This document shows, in pieces, positions 1 through 6,597 of a stretch of DNA of 8,990 nucleotides. The translations under genes and the position numbers were made by a program. The notes beneath the pieces were generated by a model, which saw only the letters and a list, made by a program, of their open reading frames with translations, was not told the DNA's origin and searched no databases. The stretch covers positions 1 through 8,990 of the forward strand of contig JBAYOW010000067.1 in the NCBI GenBank assembly GCA_041678005.1, written 5' to 3'. Origin of the DNA: Sulfurivermis sp041678005. GTDB lineage: Bacteria; Pseudomonadota; Gammaproteobacteria; Thiohalomonadales; Thiohalomonadaceae. How positions within the stretch are numbered: the first letter of the stretch is position 1; every line of letters starts with the position of its first letter.

Positions 1-2
1 CT

Positions 3-59
3 AAGCAAGCCACAATTTATTTTATGATCACGGTATTTGTGCTGACTGTTGTTGCGTAG
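3..59 (+). CDS. Possible C-terminal tail of an upstream membrane protein (partial)
   Basis: One forward frame is open from the left edge to a TAG at 57-59. It reads as a short hydrophobic stretch rich in Ile, Val, Phe and Leu (about 18 residues), which would fit the last transmembrane helix of a gene entering from the left. The other two forward frames close at once (TAA at 2-4, TGA at 25-27). The stretch is too short to identify any family, and 18 open codons can occur by chance. Confidence 0.25.
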   Translation, partial: KQATIYFMITVFVLTVVA

Positions 60-116
60 TTATATTCTGCGAACAAACCAAATGCGCCGGAAAATATTTT
101 AAAAGGATACGGACTG

Positions 117-1943
117 ATGGACAATTACTTATTAATAGCCATTGCAACTATTGGGATTCTCGGTTCTTTGGCGCATTGGCTGTCATGGTGGTTAAAGTTA
201 CCTTCTATTTTATTCTTGTTATTAATAGGCATTGTTCTTGGCGCACCGATTACAGGCTGGCTTAAGCCCGATCTTATTTTTGGTGATTTGTTATTTACCA
301 TTGTGTCCTTGTCGGTAGCGGTGATTCTGTTTGAAGGCGCGTTGACCTTGAATTTCAATCAGATTCGAGGTCTCGAAATTGTAATTAGACGGATGGTGAC
401 TATCGGCATGATAGTTACTTGGTTGGTGATTGCCGTGGCGACCCATTTTCTACTAGGTTTGGATTGGCAGCTGTCCTTATTGTTTGGCTCTTTGGTGGTG
501 GTTACAGGGCCCACTGTAGTTGTGCCGATGTTGCGGGTTTTGAATTTAGATAAACGCATTGCCAATGTTTTGCGCTGGGAAGGTATTGTTATTGACCCTT
601 TGGGTGCCTTGCTGGCTGTTTTGGTTTTTAATTTTATTATTTCAGCTCAGAAAGGCGCCGAAGGTTTAATGGGTGTGTTGTTTGATTTCGGCTGGATTAT
701 TTTGATTGGCGTGCTTGTGGGCGCTCTGGCCGGCGAGCTTATGGCTCAGATTCTTCGGCGTCATTGGGTGCCAGACTATCTGCATAATGTATTTACACTA
801 ACCCTTGTGTTCGGTGTATTTGCAGTCTCTGATGTGTTGGCTCACGAGTCTGGCTTGTTAACTGTGACCGTGATGGGCATGTGGCTGGCTAACAGCAAGA
901 ATGTCGCTATTGAAGATATTTTAAACTTCAAAGAAAGTTTAACCCTGCTACTGGTTGCTGGATTATTTATTATTTTAGCGGCACGAATGGATATAGAGCC
1001 ATTAATTGAAATAGGTTGGCTGTCGCTAGTATTGTTTTTAATTATCCAATTTGTCGCCCGCCCGTTGAAAATCGCTGTCTGTACCTGGGGCTCTGATTTG
1101 AATTGGCAAGAGCGTGTTATGCTGTCATGGATTGCGCCACGTGGTATTGTGGCAGCGGCGGTATCAGCTTTATTTGCTTTACGCCTGGAGCAAGAAGGTT
1201 ATGCGGAAGCATCGCTGCTGGTCTCGCTGACGTTTATGGTTATTATTGGTACTGTGGTATTTCAGTCAGCGACCGCGGGCATTCTGTCAAAACGTTTGGG
1301 AGTAGCCAGCCCGGAGAGTAAAGGCATTTTAATTGTTGGTGGGAATCCGGTGGCCTTGGCTATTGCTGAAGCACTTAACAAACAAGGTTTTGATAGTATG
1401 ATCGCTGATTCTCATTGGAGCTATATTAAAGCAGCGCGTATGCGAGATATTAAAGCATATTGGGGGAATGTTGTCTCCGAGCATGCTGATCAGCAGCTGG
1501 ATCTTATCGGAGTCGGCCGGATGCTGGCTATTACAACTAATCGTGAGCTTAATCTATTAGCAGCAACCCGTTATAAAACAGAGTTTGGTGCAGCTAATAT
1601 TTATATTATTACCAATAAAGAAAAACAAAAAGACGAACGCAAGCACACCACCACCAAAAGCGGCAAAGTACAAGCGTTATTCTCAAGCAAGATAACCTTT
1701 GCTGCTTTAGCTAGTTATATTTCTCGTGGCGCGCAAATTAAAACCACGCAGTTAACTGATGAGTTTGATATTGAGGCTTATTTAAAAAGCCATGAGGGTA
1801 ATGTGATTCCGTTATTCGGAATTGCACCTAATGGTATTGCGTTAAAGGTTTTTACCGATGAGCGTGATTATGAAAAACTTAAAAGTGATTGCAAAATTAT
1901 GAGCCTGGTTATAGAAGATGAAAACCAGGAAAAAGACAGTTGA
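117..1943 (+). CDS. Monovalent cation:proton antiporter (CPA family) with C-terminal TrkA-N-like domain
   Basis: Inner-membrane exchanger that probably swaps Na+ or K+ for protons, for pH and salt balance. Residues 1 to about 395 are a Na+/H+-exchanger domain with roughly 12 hydrophobic segments. Family-like motifs are FEGALTL (72-78), TGPTVVVP (130-137), EGIVIDP (155-161) and APRGIVAAAVSALF (340-353). Glu155 and Asp160 occupy the region that carries the ion-binding acidic residues in CPA1 exchangers. From about 402 a cytoplasmic Rossmann-like domain begins (GILIVGGNPVALAIAEAL), resembling TrkA-N/RCK domains that gate K+ transport by nucleotide binding. Its glycine motif is degenerate (GGNPVA instead of GxGxxG), so nucleotide binding is uncertain. 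A hydrophilic Lys-rich linker lies near 501-517. The start is ATG 117, with AAAAGGA at 101-107 nine bases upstream. The gene is monocistronic and AT-richer than its neighbours. Cation specificity cannot be read from sequence. Confidence 0.88.
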   Translation: MDNYLLIAIATIGILGSLAHWLSWWLKLPSILFLLLIGIVLGAPITGWLKPDLIFGDLLFTIVSLSVAVILFEGALTLNFNQIRGLEIVIRRMVTIGMIVTWLVIAVATHFLLGLDWQLSLLFGSLVVVTGPTVVVPMLRVLNLDKRIANVLRWEGIVIDPLGALLAVLVFNFIISAQKGAEGLMGVLFDFGWIILIGVLVGALAGELMAQILRRHWVPDYLHNVFTLTLVFGVFAVSDVLAHESGLLTVTVMGMWLANSKNVAIEDILNFKESLTLLLVAGLFIILAARMDIEPLIEIGWLSLVLFLIIQFVARPLKIAVCTWGSDLNWQERVMLSWIAPRGIVAAAVSALFALRLEQEGYAEASLLVSLTFMVIIGTVVFQSATAGILSKRLGVASPESKGILIVGGNPVALAIAEALNKQGFDSMIADSHWSYIKAARMRDIKAYWGNVVSEHADQQLDLIGVGRMLAITTNRELNLLAATRYKTEFGAANIYIITNKEKQKDERKHTTTKSGKVQALFSSKITFAALASYISRGAQIKTTQLTDEFDIEAYLKSHEGNVIPLFGIAPNGIALKVFTDERDYEKLKSDCKIMSLVIEDENQEKDS

Positions 1944-1985
1944 TAAAAGTCAATTAATTTACATGGGCTGAGTCTTAGTGAAAAC

Positions 1986-2022
1986 CTGCACATGCAGCTT
2001 GAATGCTTAGCAATATAGCTGC
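1986..2022. other. Overlapping inverted repeats in the intergenic region
   Basis: CTGCA at 1986-1990 and TGCAG at 1993-1997 form a near-palindrome with a two-base centre. Overlapping it, GCAGCT (1994-1999) is complementary to AGCTGC (2017-2022), and between them TGC-TTA-GCA can extend an interrupted stem. There is no T-tract behind it, so it is not a good intrinsic terminator. It could be an operator, an RNA hairpin behind the antiporter gene, or chance. Confidence 0.3.
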
Positions 2023-2068
2023 CGCATAAGATCTTAAATTATGGTGTTAGCATACCAGGCCAGTTCAT

Positions 2069-2087
2069 GCCAGGTTGATTACCTGGC
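2069..2087 (+). terminator. Hairpin GCCAGGT-TGATT-ACCTGGC, weak terminator or leader hairpin
   Basis: A perfect 7-base-pair stem with a 5-base loop, GCCAGGT (2069-2075) and ACCTGGC (2081-2087), is followed by TTTGTAT. It lies 126 bases after the antiporter stop and 56 bases before the thioredoxin-like start. The T-run is only three bases, so termination would be weak. A leader hairpin or a regulator site is equally possible. A further CCAGG at 2055-2059 repeats the left arm sequence sixteen bases upstream and could form a competing stem with ACCTGG. Confidence 0.35.
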
Positions 2088-2143
2088 TTTGTATCTGTCG
2101 TTGGTGTCAGGCTCACCCCATTTACAACACGCTGGAGGTTGTT

Positions 2144-2602
2144 ATGTCCCGGTTTCTGGTTTTGTTCTTTTTATCAACTATACCTCTCACAGTTCATGCC
2201 GATGCTCCAGAGGGCTATCCCTTTATTTCCTTCGATAAGGCGATGCAGCAAGCAGTGGCCGAAGCAAAACCAGTTTTTATTTATTTTGGTCGTTATGGCT
2301 GCGGCTATTGCGAGAAGACCAACAAGGAAGCATTCTCCGATCCGCTCGTGCGTGAGCGCTTTACTGAGAACTATATCCTGGCGTATGTGGACGCTGAGAG
2401 CGGCAAGCGCCTGCGCCTGCCCAGTGGTGAGCGTATTACTGAGCGTGAGTTGGGTACCCGCTATAAGGCTTTTGTTACGCCGGTATTCTCCTTTCTCAAT
2501 TCTGCCGGTGAGTTGCAACTGCGCCTTGTCGGCGCTCAATCCAAAGTGGAACTGTTGACTGCTGATGAGGGTGTGCAACAGATGCTGGAGCTGGCCAAGT
2601 GA
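2144..2602 (+). CDS. Exported thioredoxin-fold protein with CGYC active site
   Basis: Periplasmic thiol-disulfide protein of the thioredoxin superfamily, 152 residues. A Sec signal peptide covers residues 1-19 (hydrophobic core FLVLFFL, likely cleavage after VHA). The thioredoxin fold follows: the active-site CGYC is at 53-56, after the strand PVFIYFGRYG, and the cis-proline loop VTP is at 111-113. The order of elements resembles the SoxW/Thioredoxin_2-type exported proteins. CGYC differs from thioredoxin CGPC and DsbA CPHC, so reductase versus oxidase or isomerase activity is open. ATG 2144 is chosen because GGAGG (2134-2138) sits five bases before it and the signal peptide begins there; the frame is open upstream to 2075 but that extension is not signal-like. 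The stop overlaps the next gene by one base, so the two are likely translated together. The redox partner is unknown. Confidence 0.85.
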   Translation: MSRFLVLFFLSTIPLTVHADAPEGYPFISFDKAMQQAVAEAKPVFIYFGRYGCGYCEKTNKEAFSDPLVRERFTENYILAYVDAESGKRLRLPSGERITERELGTRYKAFVTPVFSFLNSAGELQLRLVGAQSKVELLTADEGVQQMLELAK

Positions 2603-3831
2603 TGTATATGTATTTGTTGCCTATTTTCATAATTGCCTCTTTGCTCTCCACCAGTGCGCTTGCCACACCGTGGCAATTTGAAAAGCCTGTTGCCGTAACT
2701 GCCGTGACGGGGCCTGGGATCTTCCACCATCTGGAGTCTTCCGGTCGTCGTAATATTGCGGTTTCTGCTAACAGCGTTGCTGTTGCATGGGAAGACGAAC
2801 GGGATGGCACGCCGCGGATCTATCTGGCACAAAAACGCGTCAGCGATACGGGGTTTGGGTACGAGGTGGTGGTAAGTGGCGAGGGAGAGGCCTTTGAGCC
2901 ATCCCTCATCGGACTTGGTATGGGGCGTTTTGTTGTGGCGTGGGAAGAAGATGGACAGCTCTACGCCCGCCTGCTTTTAGGGCAGACACTTGGGCCAGTA
3001 TTTAAAGTGCCCAGCGGCGATGCAGCGCAGGCTAGTTTGGCGACAAATCGAGATGAGGTATTCTTGGTGGCGGCAGAGCGCAATGCTCGCTTCAGCCGTA
3101 TTGTGCTGCACCGGCTTCAGCTGGATAGTGAGGCAAGATTAAGTGAGCTGAGCCAATGTGCGGTCGATGCCGAACCAGCCAGGGATGAGCAACTTTATCC
3201 CACGCTGGTGGTACAGCAGGGGCAGGTGATTGTGGCTTGGGAAGACCGACGTCCTGGTCATACTATTATCATGGCAAGCCAAAGCAGATTGAGCGATGTC
3301 TGCAAGTTCACTCCGCCTCGACGCATCAGTCTGAATCCCGAAGGAGGGCAGAAAATGCCCTACGGCAAGGGACACGGTGTTGCCCGTGTTGCGCTGGCTG
3401 CCTATGGAGCCTCCAGCGTGTTTGCCGCTTGGGCTGACAAACGTGATTTTAGGGAGGGTTACGATATTTACGGTGCGTGGTGGCTGGGGCAAGAGGGCTT
3501 CGGCGCCAATGAGCGGGTGCAGGACGAGTTCGGCGGGGTCGCGCGTCAGTGGCACAGCACGGTTGCCGGTGATGCTGAGGGCATGCTGGTGGCGGCATGG
3601 GATGACGAACGTGATGGCAACGCCAATGTGATGATGAGCTGGCGCGAGGGAGAGGAGTGGAGTGATGATGTCATTATACCGGGTGCCGGTGGAGCAGGTG
3701 AGCAGGCACATCCAAGTATTATTCTAGACAACGACGGCAACTTGCATGCAGCGTGGGTAGAGCGCGACATAGTCGATGGGCCGACTCGCCTGCATTATGT
3801 GTTTGGGCGCAAAAACACGCAGAAAAGGTGA
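2602..3831 (+). CDS. Secreted AW-[ED]-repeat protein, probable beta-propeller
   Basis: Exported protein of 409 residues and unknown function. A signal peptide spans about residues 1-21 (hydrophobic core, cleavage after SALA). The mature chain holds seven repeats centred on the pattern [VFA]AWxDxRxG: 61-69, 112-117, 155-160 (degenerate, VAAERN), 211-219, 275-282, 331-339 and 383-389, spaced 41-63 residues apart. Each is followed by a short strand such as RIYLAQ, then a strand and a turn leading to Pro-Ser-Leu or similar. This spacing fits one repeat per propeller blade, as in sialidase-like BNR folds, but no Asp-box (SxDxGxTW) or catalytic set is visible, so enzyme activity should not be assumed. 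Only two cysteines occur, C186 and C234. ATG 2602 is preferred over GTG 2599; it overlaps the TGA of the thioredoxin-like gene, with GGAG at 2587-2590. The gene ends six bases before the convergent M48 gene. Confidence 0.8.
   Translation: MYMYLLPIFIIASLLSTSALATPWQFEKPVAVTAVTGPGIFHHLESSGRRNIAVSANSVAVAWEDERDGTPRIYLAQKRVSDTGFGYEVVVSGEGEAFEPSLIGLGMGRFVVAWEEDGQLYARLLLGQTLGPVFKVPSGDAAQASLATNRDEVFLVAAERNARFSRIVLHRLQLDSEARLSELSQCAVDAEPARDEQLYPTLVVQQGQVIVAWEDRRPGHTIIMASQSRLSDVCKFTPPRRISLNPEGGQKMPYGKGHGVARVALAAYGASSVFAAWADKRDFREGYDIYGAWWLGQEGFGANERVQDEFGGVARQWHSTVAGDAEGMLVAAWDDERDGNANVMMSWREGEEWSDDVIIPGAGGAGEQAHPSIILDNDGNLHAAWVERDIVDGPTRLHYVFGRKNTQKR
2782..3768 (+). repeat. Seven protein-level AW-[ED] repeats
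   Basis: This segment encodes the seven divergent repeats of the secreted protein, from the first VAWEDERDG to the last HAAWVERD. The similarity is at amino-acid level; the DNA copies have diverged, so this is an old internal duplication rather than a recent tandem repeat. Copies 1, 4 and 6 are closest to each other (VAWEDERDG, VAWEDRRPG, AAWDDERDG); copy 3 is the most decayed. Confidence 0.7.
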
Positions 3832-3837
3832 ATTTAG

Positions 3838-5802
3838 CTACATAATTACCGGCGGCATAGGGCTTCCGAGGACGTCGGAAAAGGCACGCAATAATTCTAC
3901 TTCCACAGCGGATACTTTTTGGTCATGCAGGGCGCTGGCGGCACAGGCTTTTAGTAGTTGTAGCTTGGCCAACGGTTTCAACTCTTCCAGTTTCCCCAGG
4001 GCATGGTCCAAGCTTGAAAGACTGATTTTATCTTTTCTCACTAATTGAAGCCCGCTGATTTCCAGTGTTTTGGTTGCAGAACTAAATGCTTCCTCAACGG
4101 CCTTTTGCTCCTGCTGACCAGCGTAGGCCATTACTGAAAGGATTAACGCGGTTTCCTGCTTTAGTTGGCCAATATCAGAATAACGAGTTTTCGAGCGGGC
4201 CAGTTTGAAAAACTGCCCATCAAGATGGTTAAACAGAATCTTTTGCAAGGACCATTCAAATAGATCGAACCTGGAATCCATTTCAATTAATGCAACCAGG
4301 TTGTCTCTGAAGCTTTGATATTGATCGAGTGATAACTGTTTTAGTGCCGGGATGGCGATATCAACTAATGGCAAACGGTATTTAATATCCAGACCATCCA
4401 TTGCTGGCATTAATTTGTGTGTTAACACCAGGACATTTGCATCGGCATACGCCTGCAGCCGTGCCAGTTGCCTGTCACGAACTGCATGTCCTGGATCTAG
4501 CACTAAGGAATAAATAACGGCGCGAGCACCATAAGGTTCATGGGCAGCCTCAATGATAGTGGCAGGCAATTCAGCTATCAGTGCACGGGCATGATTGATT
4601 GTTTCCAGCTTCGGATTACCGATTTGATCAATGGCATTTGCAACATTGGCCATGGCGGCACCGGTGGCAACAGCAGCTACCTTTTTAGCAAGCTGTTCGC
4701 GTGTCATGGTCGCTTCTTTAGTAGCCCTTTCTTGATCGCTCAAGCCAGCCTCTTGGGAGGGGACGATCTTGTCGGGCTTATCGGAGGTGGCAAACTTGCC
4801 ATCCCAATGAGGATCGATGCGTCGAATACGCTTCGCCAGCGGTGGGTGTGTGGCGGAAAATGCTCGCATAAAACCAGAAACACCCTGGGCAAAAAAGGCA
4901 TGACTGACTTCGGCTGCGCGGGGATTTTCCACCGTGGAGCCGTATTCCAGTCCGCCTATACGTTTCAATGCGCCCGCAATCCCGTCCGGGTTACGGGTAA
5001 ATTGAACTGCCGAGGCATCTGCCAGGTATTCCCGTTGCCGACTTACTGCGGCCTTGATTAAGCCACCGAAAAAGGTACCGGCAAAACCGATGACCATTAG
5101 CCCAATAGCCAGTGCCAGTATGCCGCCCGCGCCTTTATCGTTGCTCCGTCCGCGCCGTGATAAAGAAGTGTAACGCAAAATATAGTAGCCAATAATGCCG
5201 ACGATCAGGATGCCATGCAGCACCCCCATCAAGCGGATGTTGAGCCGCATATCGCCATTAAAGATATGGCTGAACTCATGGGCAATGACGCCTTGCAGCT
5301 GTTCACGACTTAGATGGTCGATCGTCCCCTGTGTAACGCCGATAACGGCATCGCGTGGCGAGAAACCAGCGGCAAAGGCGTTAATACCTGGCTCGTTGGC
5401 TAGCAGATAAACCGGCGGTGCCGGTGTGCCGGAGGCGATAGCCATTTCCTCCACCACGTTCAACAATTTGCGTTGCTTCAAATCTTTAGTATTTTGCGGG
5501 ATCAATTGCCCGCCCAGTGATTCAGCCACCACTTTGCCGCCTGCCGACAGGGCCATGATCTTGTAGAGACTGCCAGCCAGCACTACCACAGCGACACCGG
5601 CACTGACAGCGGCAAATGTCTGCCAATCCATTTGCTCAAGCAGTGTCCCGCCGTTTTGCAATTGCTCGCTGTTGATAAATCCAAATGTCATCATGAGCAG
5701 AATATTGGTCATGACAATCAAGCTGACCACTGCCAAGGCGAATAGCAGGACTAGCTGTAGTGTGTTTTTACGCACACGGTCTTGTGATTCAAAGAAATTC
5801 AT
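3838..5802 (-). CDS. M48-family (HtpX-like) membrane zinc metalloprotease with long C-terminal extension
   Basis: Inner-membrane protease of the HtpX/M48 type, a family active in membrane protein quality control. Hydrophobic segments lie at about 15-40, 62-84, 190-210 and 225-250. The zinc site is HEFSH (175-179), with the third ligand Glu258 in REYLADASA; the preceding NAFAAGF (141-147) and the later ATHPPLAKRIRRIDP (317-331) are typical family motifs. All catalytic residues are present. At 654 residues it is about twice the length of E. coli HtpX (near 290). The extra part, about 340-654, is soluble, mostly helical and Leu/Ala-rich; its end (DQKVSAVEVELLRAFSDVLG, 627-646) resembles the last helices of TerB/DjlA-type domains, an inference only. 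ATG 5802 has AAAGGT at 5807-5812. It follows lemA by 27 bases on the same strand, a pairing seen in other bacteria, and probably shares its transcript. Substrate unknown. Confidence 0.9.
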   Translation of the reverse strand: MNFFESQDRVRKNTLQLVLLFALAVVSLIVMTNILLMMTFGFINSEQLQNGGTLLEQMDWQTFAAVSAGVAVVVLAGSLYKIMALSAGGKVVAESLGGQLIPQNTKDLKQRKLLNVVEEMAIASGTPAPPVYLLANEPGINAFAAGFSPRDAVIGVTQGTIDHLSREQLQGVIAHEFSHIFNGDMRLNIRLMGVLHGILIVGIIGYYILRYTSLSRRGRSNDKGAGGILALAIGLMVIGFAGTFFGGLIKAAVSRQREYLADASAVQFTRNPDGIAGALKRIGGLEYGSTVENPRAAEVSHAFFAQGVSGFMRAFSATHPPLAKRIRRIDPHWDGKFATSDKPDKIVPSQEAGLSDQERATKEATMTREQLAKKVAAVATGAAMANVANAIDQIGNPKLETINHARALIAELPATIIEAAHEPYGARAVIYSLVLDPGHAVRDRQLARLQAYADANVLVLTHKLMPAMDGLDIKYRLPLVDIAIPALKQLSLDQYQSFRDNLVALIEMDSRFDLFEWSLQKILFNHLDGQFFKLARSKTRYSDIGQLKQETALILSVMAYAGQQEQKAVEEAFSSATKTLEISGLQLVRKDKISLSSLDHALGKLEELKPLAKLQLLKACAASALHDQKVSAVEVELLRAFSDVLGSPMPPVIM

Positions 5803-5829
5803 TTCGACCTTTAGAATAAAACGTAGTGA

Positions 5830-6426
5830 TTAAAATGAGACTTTTGGTGCAGCTTGTATGGCCGCCGTATCTTCAAATTCAAGCAGGGTGGCATCCTGTG
5901 CGTGACCAAAACTTGCCGCAAAAAACATCGGCGGGAACGTCTGCTTGTAGGTGTTATAGTCCATCACCTGGTCGTTGAAGGCCTGTCGGGCGAAAGACAC
6001 CTTATTCTCGGTAGAGATGAGCTCTTCACTCAGCTGCATCATGTTTTGATTGGCCTTGAGGTCCGGATAGGCCTCCATCACCATATTAAAATTCATCAGT
6101 GCGCCGGCCAGTTTGCCTTCGGCACCACTCAGACCTTTTATCGCCTCGGCATTGCCCGGATCGGCGGCCGCATTTGACAACATGTTGTTTGCCATATTGC
6201 GTGCCTCAACCACTGCTTCCAGGGTTTCACGCTCATGCTTGATATAACCCTTCGCGGTCTCGATGAGATTAGGTATCAGGTCGTAACGCCGTTTTAATTG
6301 CACTTCGATTTGGGCAAAGGCATTTTGGTAGCGGTTTTTCAGTGTTACCAATTTGTTGTATATGGCGATCACATAAAAAATGATCAGTGCAACAACAACC
6401 AGAATAACAATTAATGTGGTATCCAT
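5830..6426 (-). CDS. lemA: LemA family membrane protein
   Basis: LemA-family protein of 198 residues. The N-terminal transmembrane helix (about 4-23) leads into a long alpha-helical bundle with the family motif LKRRYDLIPNLIETAKGY (44-61), then the conserved stretch YPDLKANQNMMQLSEEL (120-136), ISTENKVSFARQAFNDQV (137-154) and the closing APKVSF tail. The length is normal for the family. The molecular role of LemA is not firmly known; it recurrently sits next to membrane proteases or membrane-stress genes, and here it immediately precedes an M48 protease, supporting a joint role in membrane quality control (inference). ATG 6426 is chosen over the in-frame GTG 6435, because AAGGTGA (6432-6438) lies five bases before the ATG while the GTG itself is inside that ribosome-binding site. 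The gene lies 171 bases downstream of the phosphorylase stop and may have its own promoter. Confidence 0.93.
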   Translation of the reverse strand: MDTTLIVILVVVALIIFYVIAIYNKLVTLKNRYQNAFAQIEVQLKRRYDLIPNLIETAKGYIKHERETLEAVVEARNMANNMLSNAAADPGNAEAIKGLSGAEGKLAGALMNFNMVMEAYPDLKANQNMMQLSEELISTENKVSFARQAFNDQVMDYNTYKQTFPPMFFAASFGHAQDATLLEFEDTAAIQAAPKVSF

Positions 6427-6431
6427 ATTGC

Positions 6432-6438
6432 TCACCTT
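6432..6438 (-). promoter_or_regulatory. Ribosome-binding site that fixes the lemA start
   Basis: AAGGTGA on the minus strand, five bases before ATG 6426. It contains the alternative GTG codon at 6433-6435, which therefore cannot use it as a ribosome-binding site. Confidence 0.7.
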
Positions 6439-6462
6439 TTTGAAAACCGTGGAATCAGCTAG

Positions 6463-6491
6463 ATACTATCAGTTTATTCAAACGCTGTTAC
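6463..6491 (-). promoter_or_regulatory. Candidate sigma-70-type promoter for lemA and the M48 gene
   Basis: On the minus strand, GTAACA (6486-6491) and TAGTAT (6463-6468) are separated by 17 bases. Each matches the sigma-70 consensus at four of six positions, and the pair lies about 30 bases upstream of the lemA ribosome-binding site. The match is moderate and was found by eye, so it is a suggestion. It would allow lemA and the protease to be expressed independently of the phosphorylase gene. Confidence 0.35.
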
Positions 6492-6597
6492 ATGTCGGCT
6501 GAATGCCAGACGGATTAATTCTTGCTTGTTAGGCCTGCTTGGTCAGGTCATTACGCGGCGATTTTATCAGTATATTTCTGTCTCAAGCGTACGCATA

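Noticed and set aside
91..100. Perfect palindrome AAAATATTTT before the antiporter ribosome-binding site
   Set aside because: Ten-base AT-only palindromes are common in AT-rich leader DNA; no second copy or flanking symmetry supports an operator.
2075..2143. N-terminal extension of the thioredoxin-like protein (23 more residues)
   Set aside because: The codon at 2075 lies in the hairpin 2069-2087, while GGAGG and a signal peptide support ATG 2144.
2041..2238. Short forward open frame overlapping the start of the thioredoxin-like gene
   Set aside because: It overlaps the signal peptide of a well-supported gene in another frame, has no ribosome-binding site and its translation has no domain-like character.
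3139..3711. Long antisense open frame (190 codons) within the AW-repeat gene
   Set aside because: It lies wholly inside a coding region with clear repeats and a signal peptide on the other strand; its Pro/His/Ser-rich translation is typical of a shadow frame.
4540..5061. Forward open frame (173 codons) opposite the M48 gene
   Set aside because: It is antisense to conserved protease sequence, and its translation shows no family motif.
6427..6435. GTG start three codons upstream of ATG for lemA
   Set aside because: The GTG is part of the AAGGTGA ribosome-binding site of the ATG and has no suitable site of its own.
6520..6560. Possible terminator after the phosphorylase gene
   Set aside because: Only a four-base CCTG/CAGG stem and partial GCTTG direct repeats are seen, with no T-tract; too weak to call.
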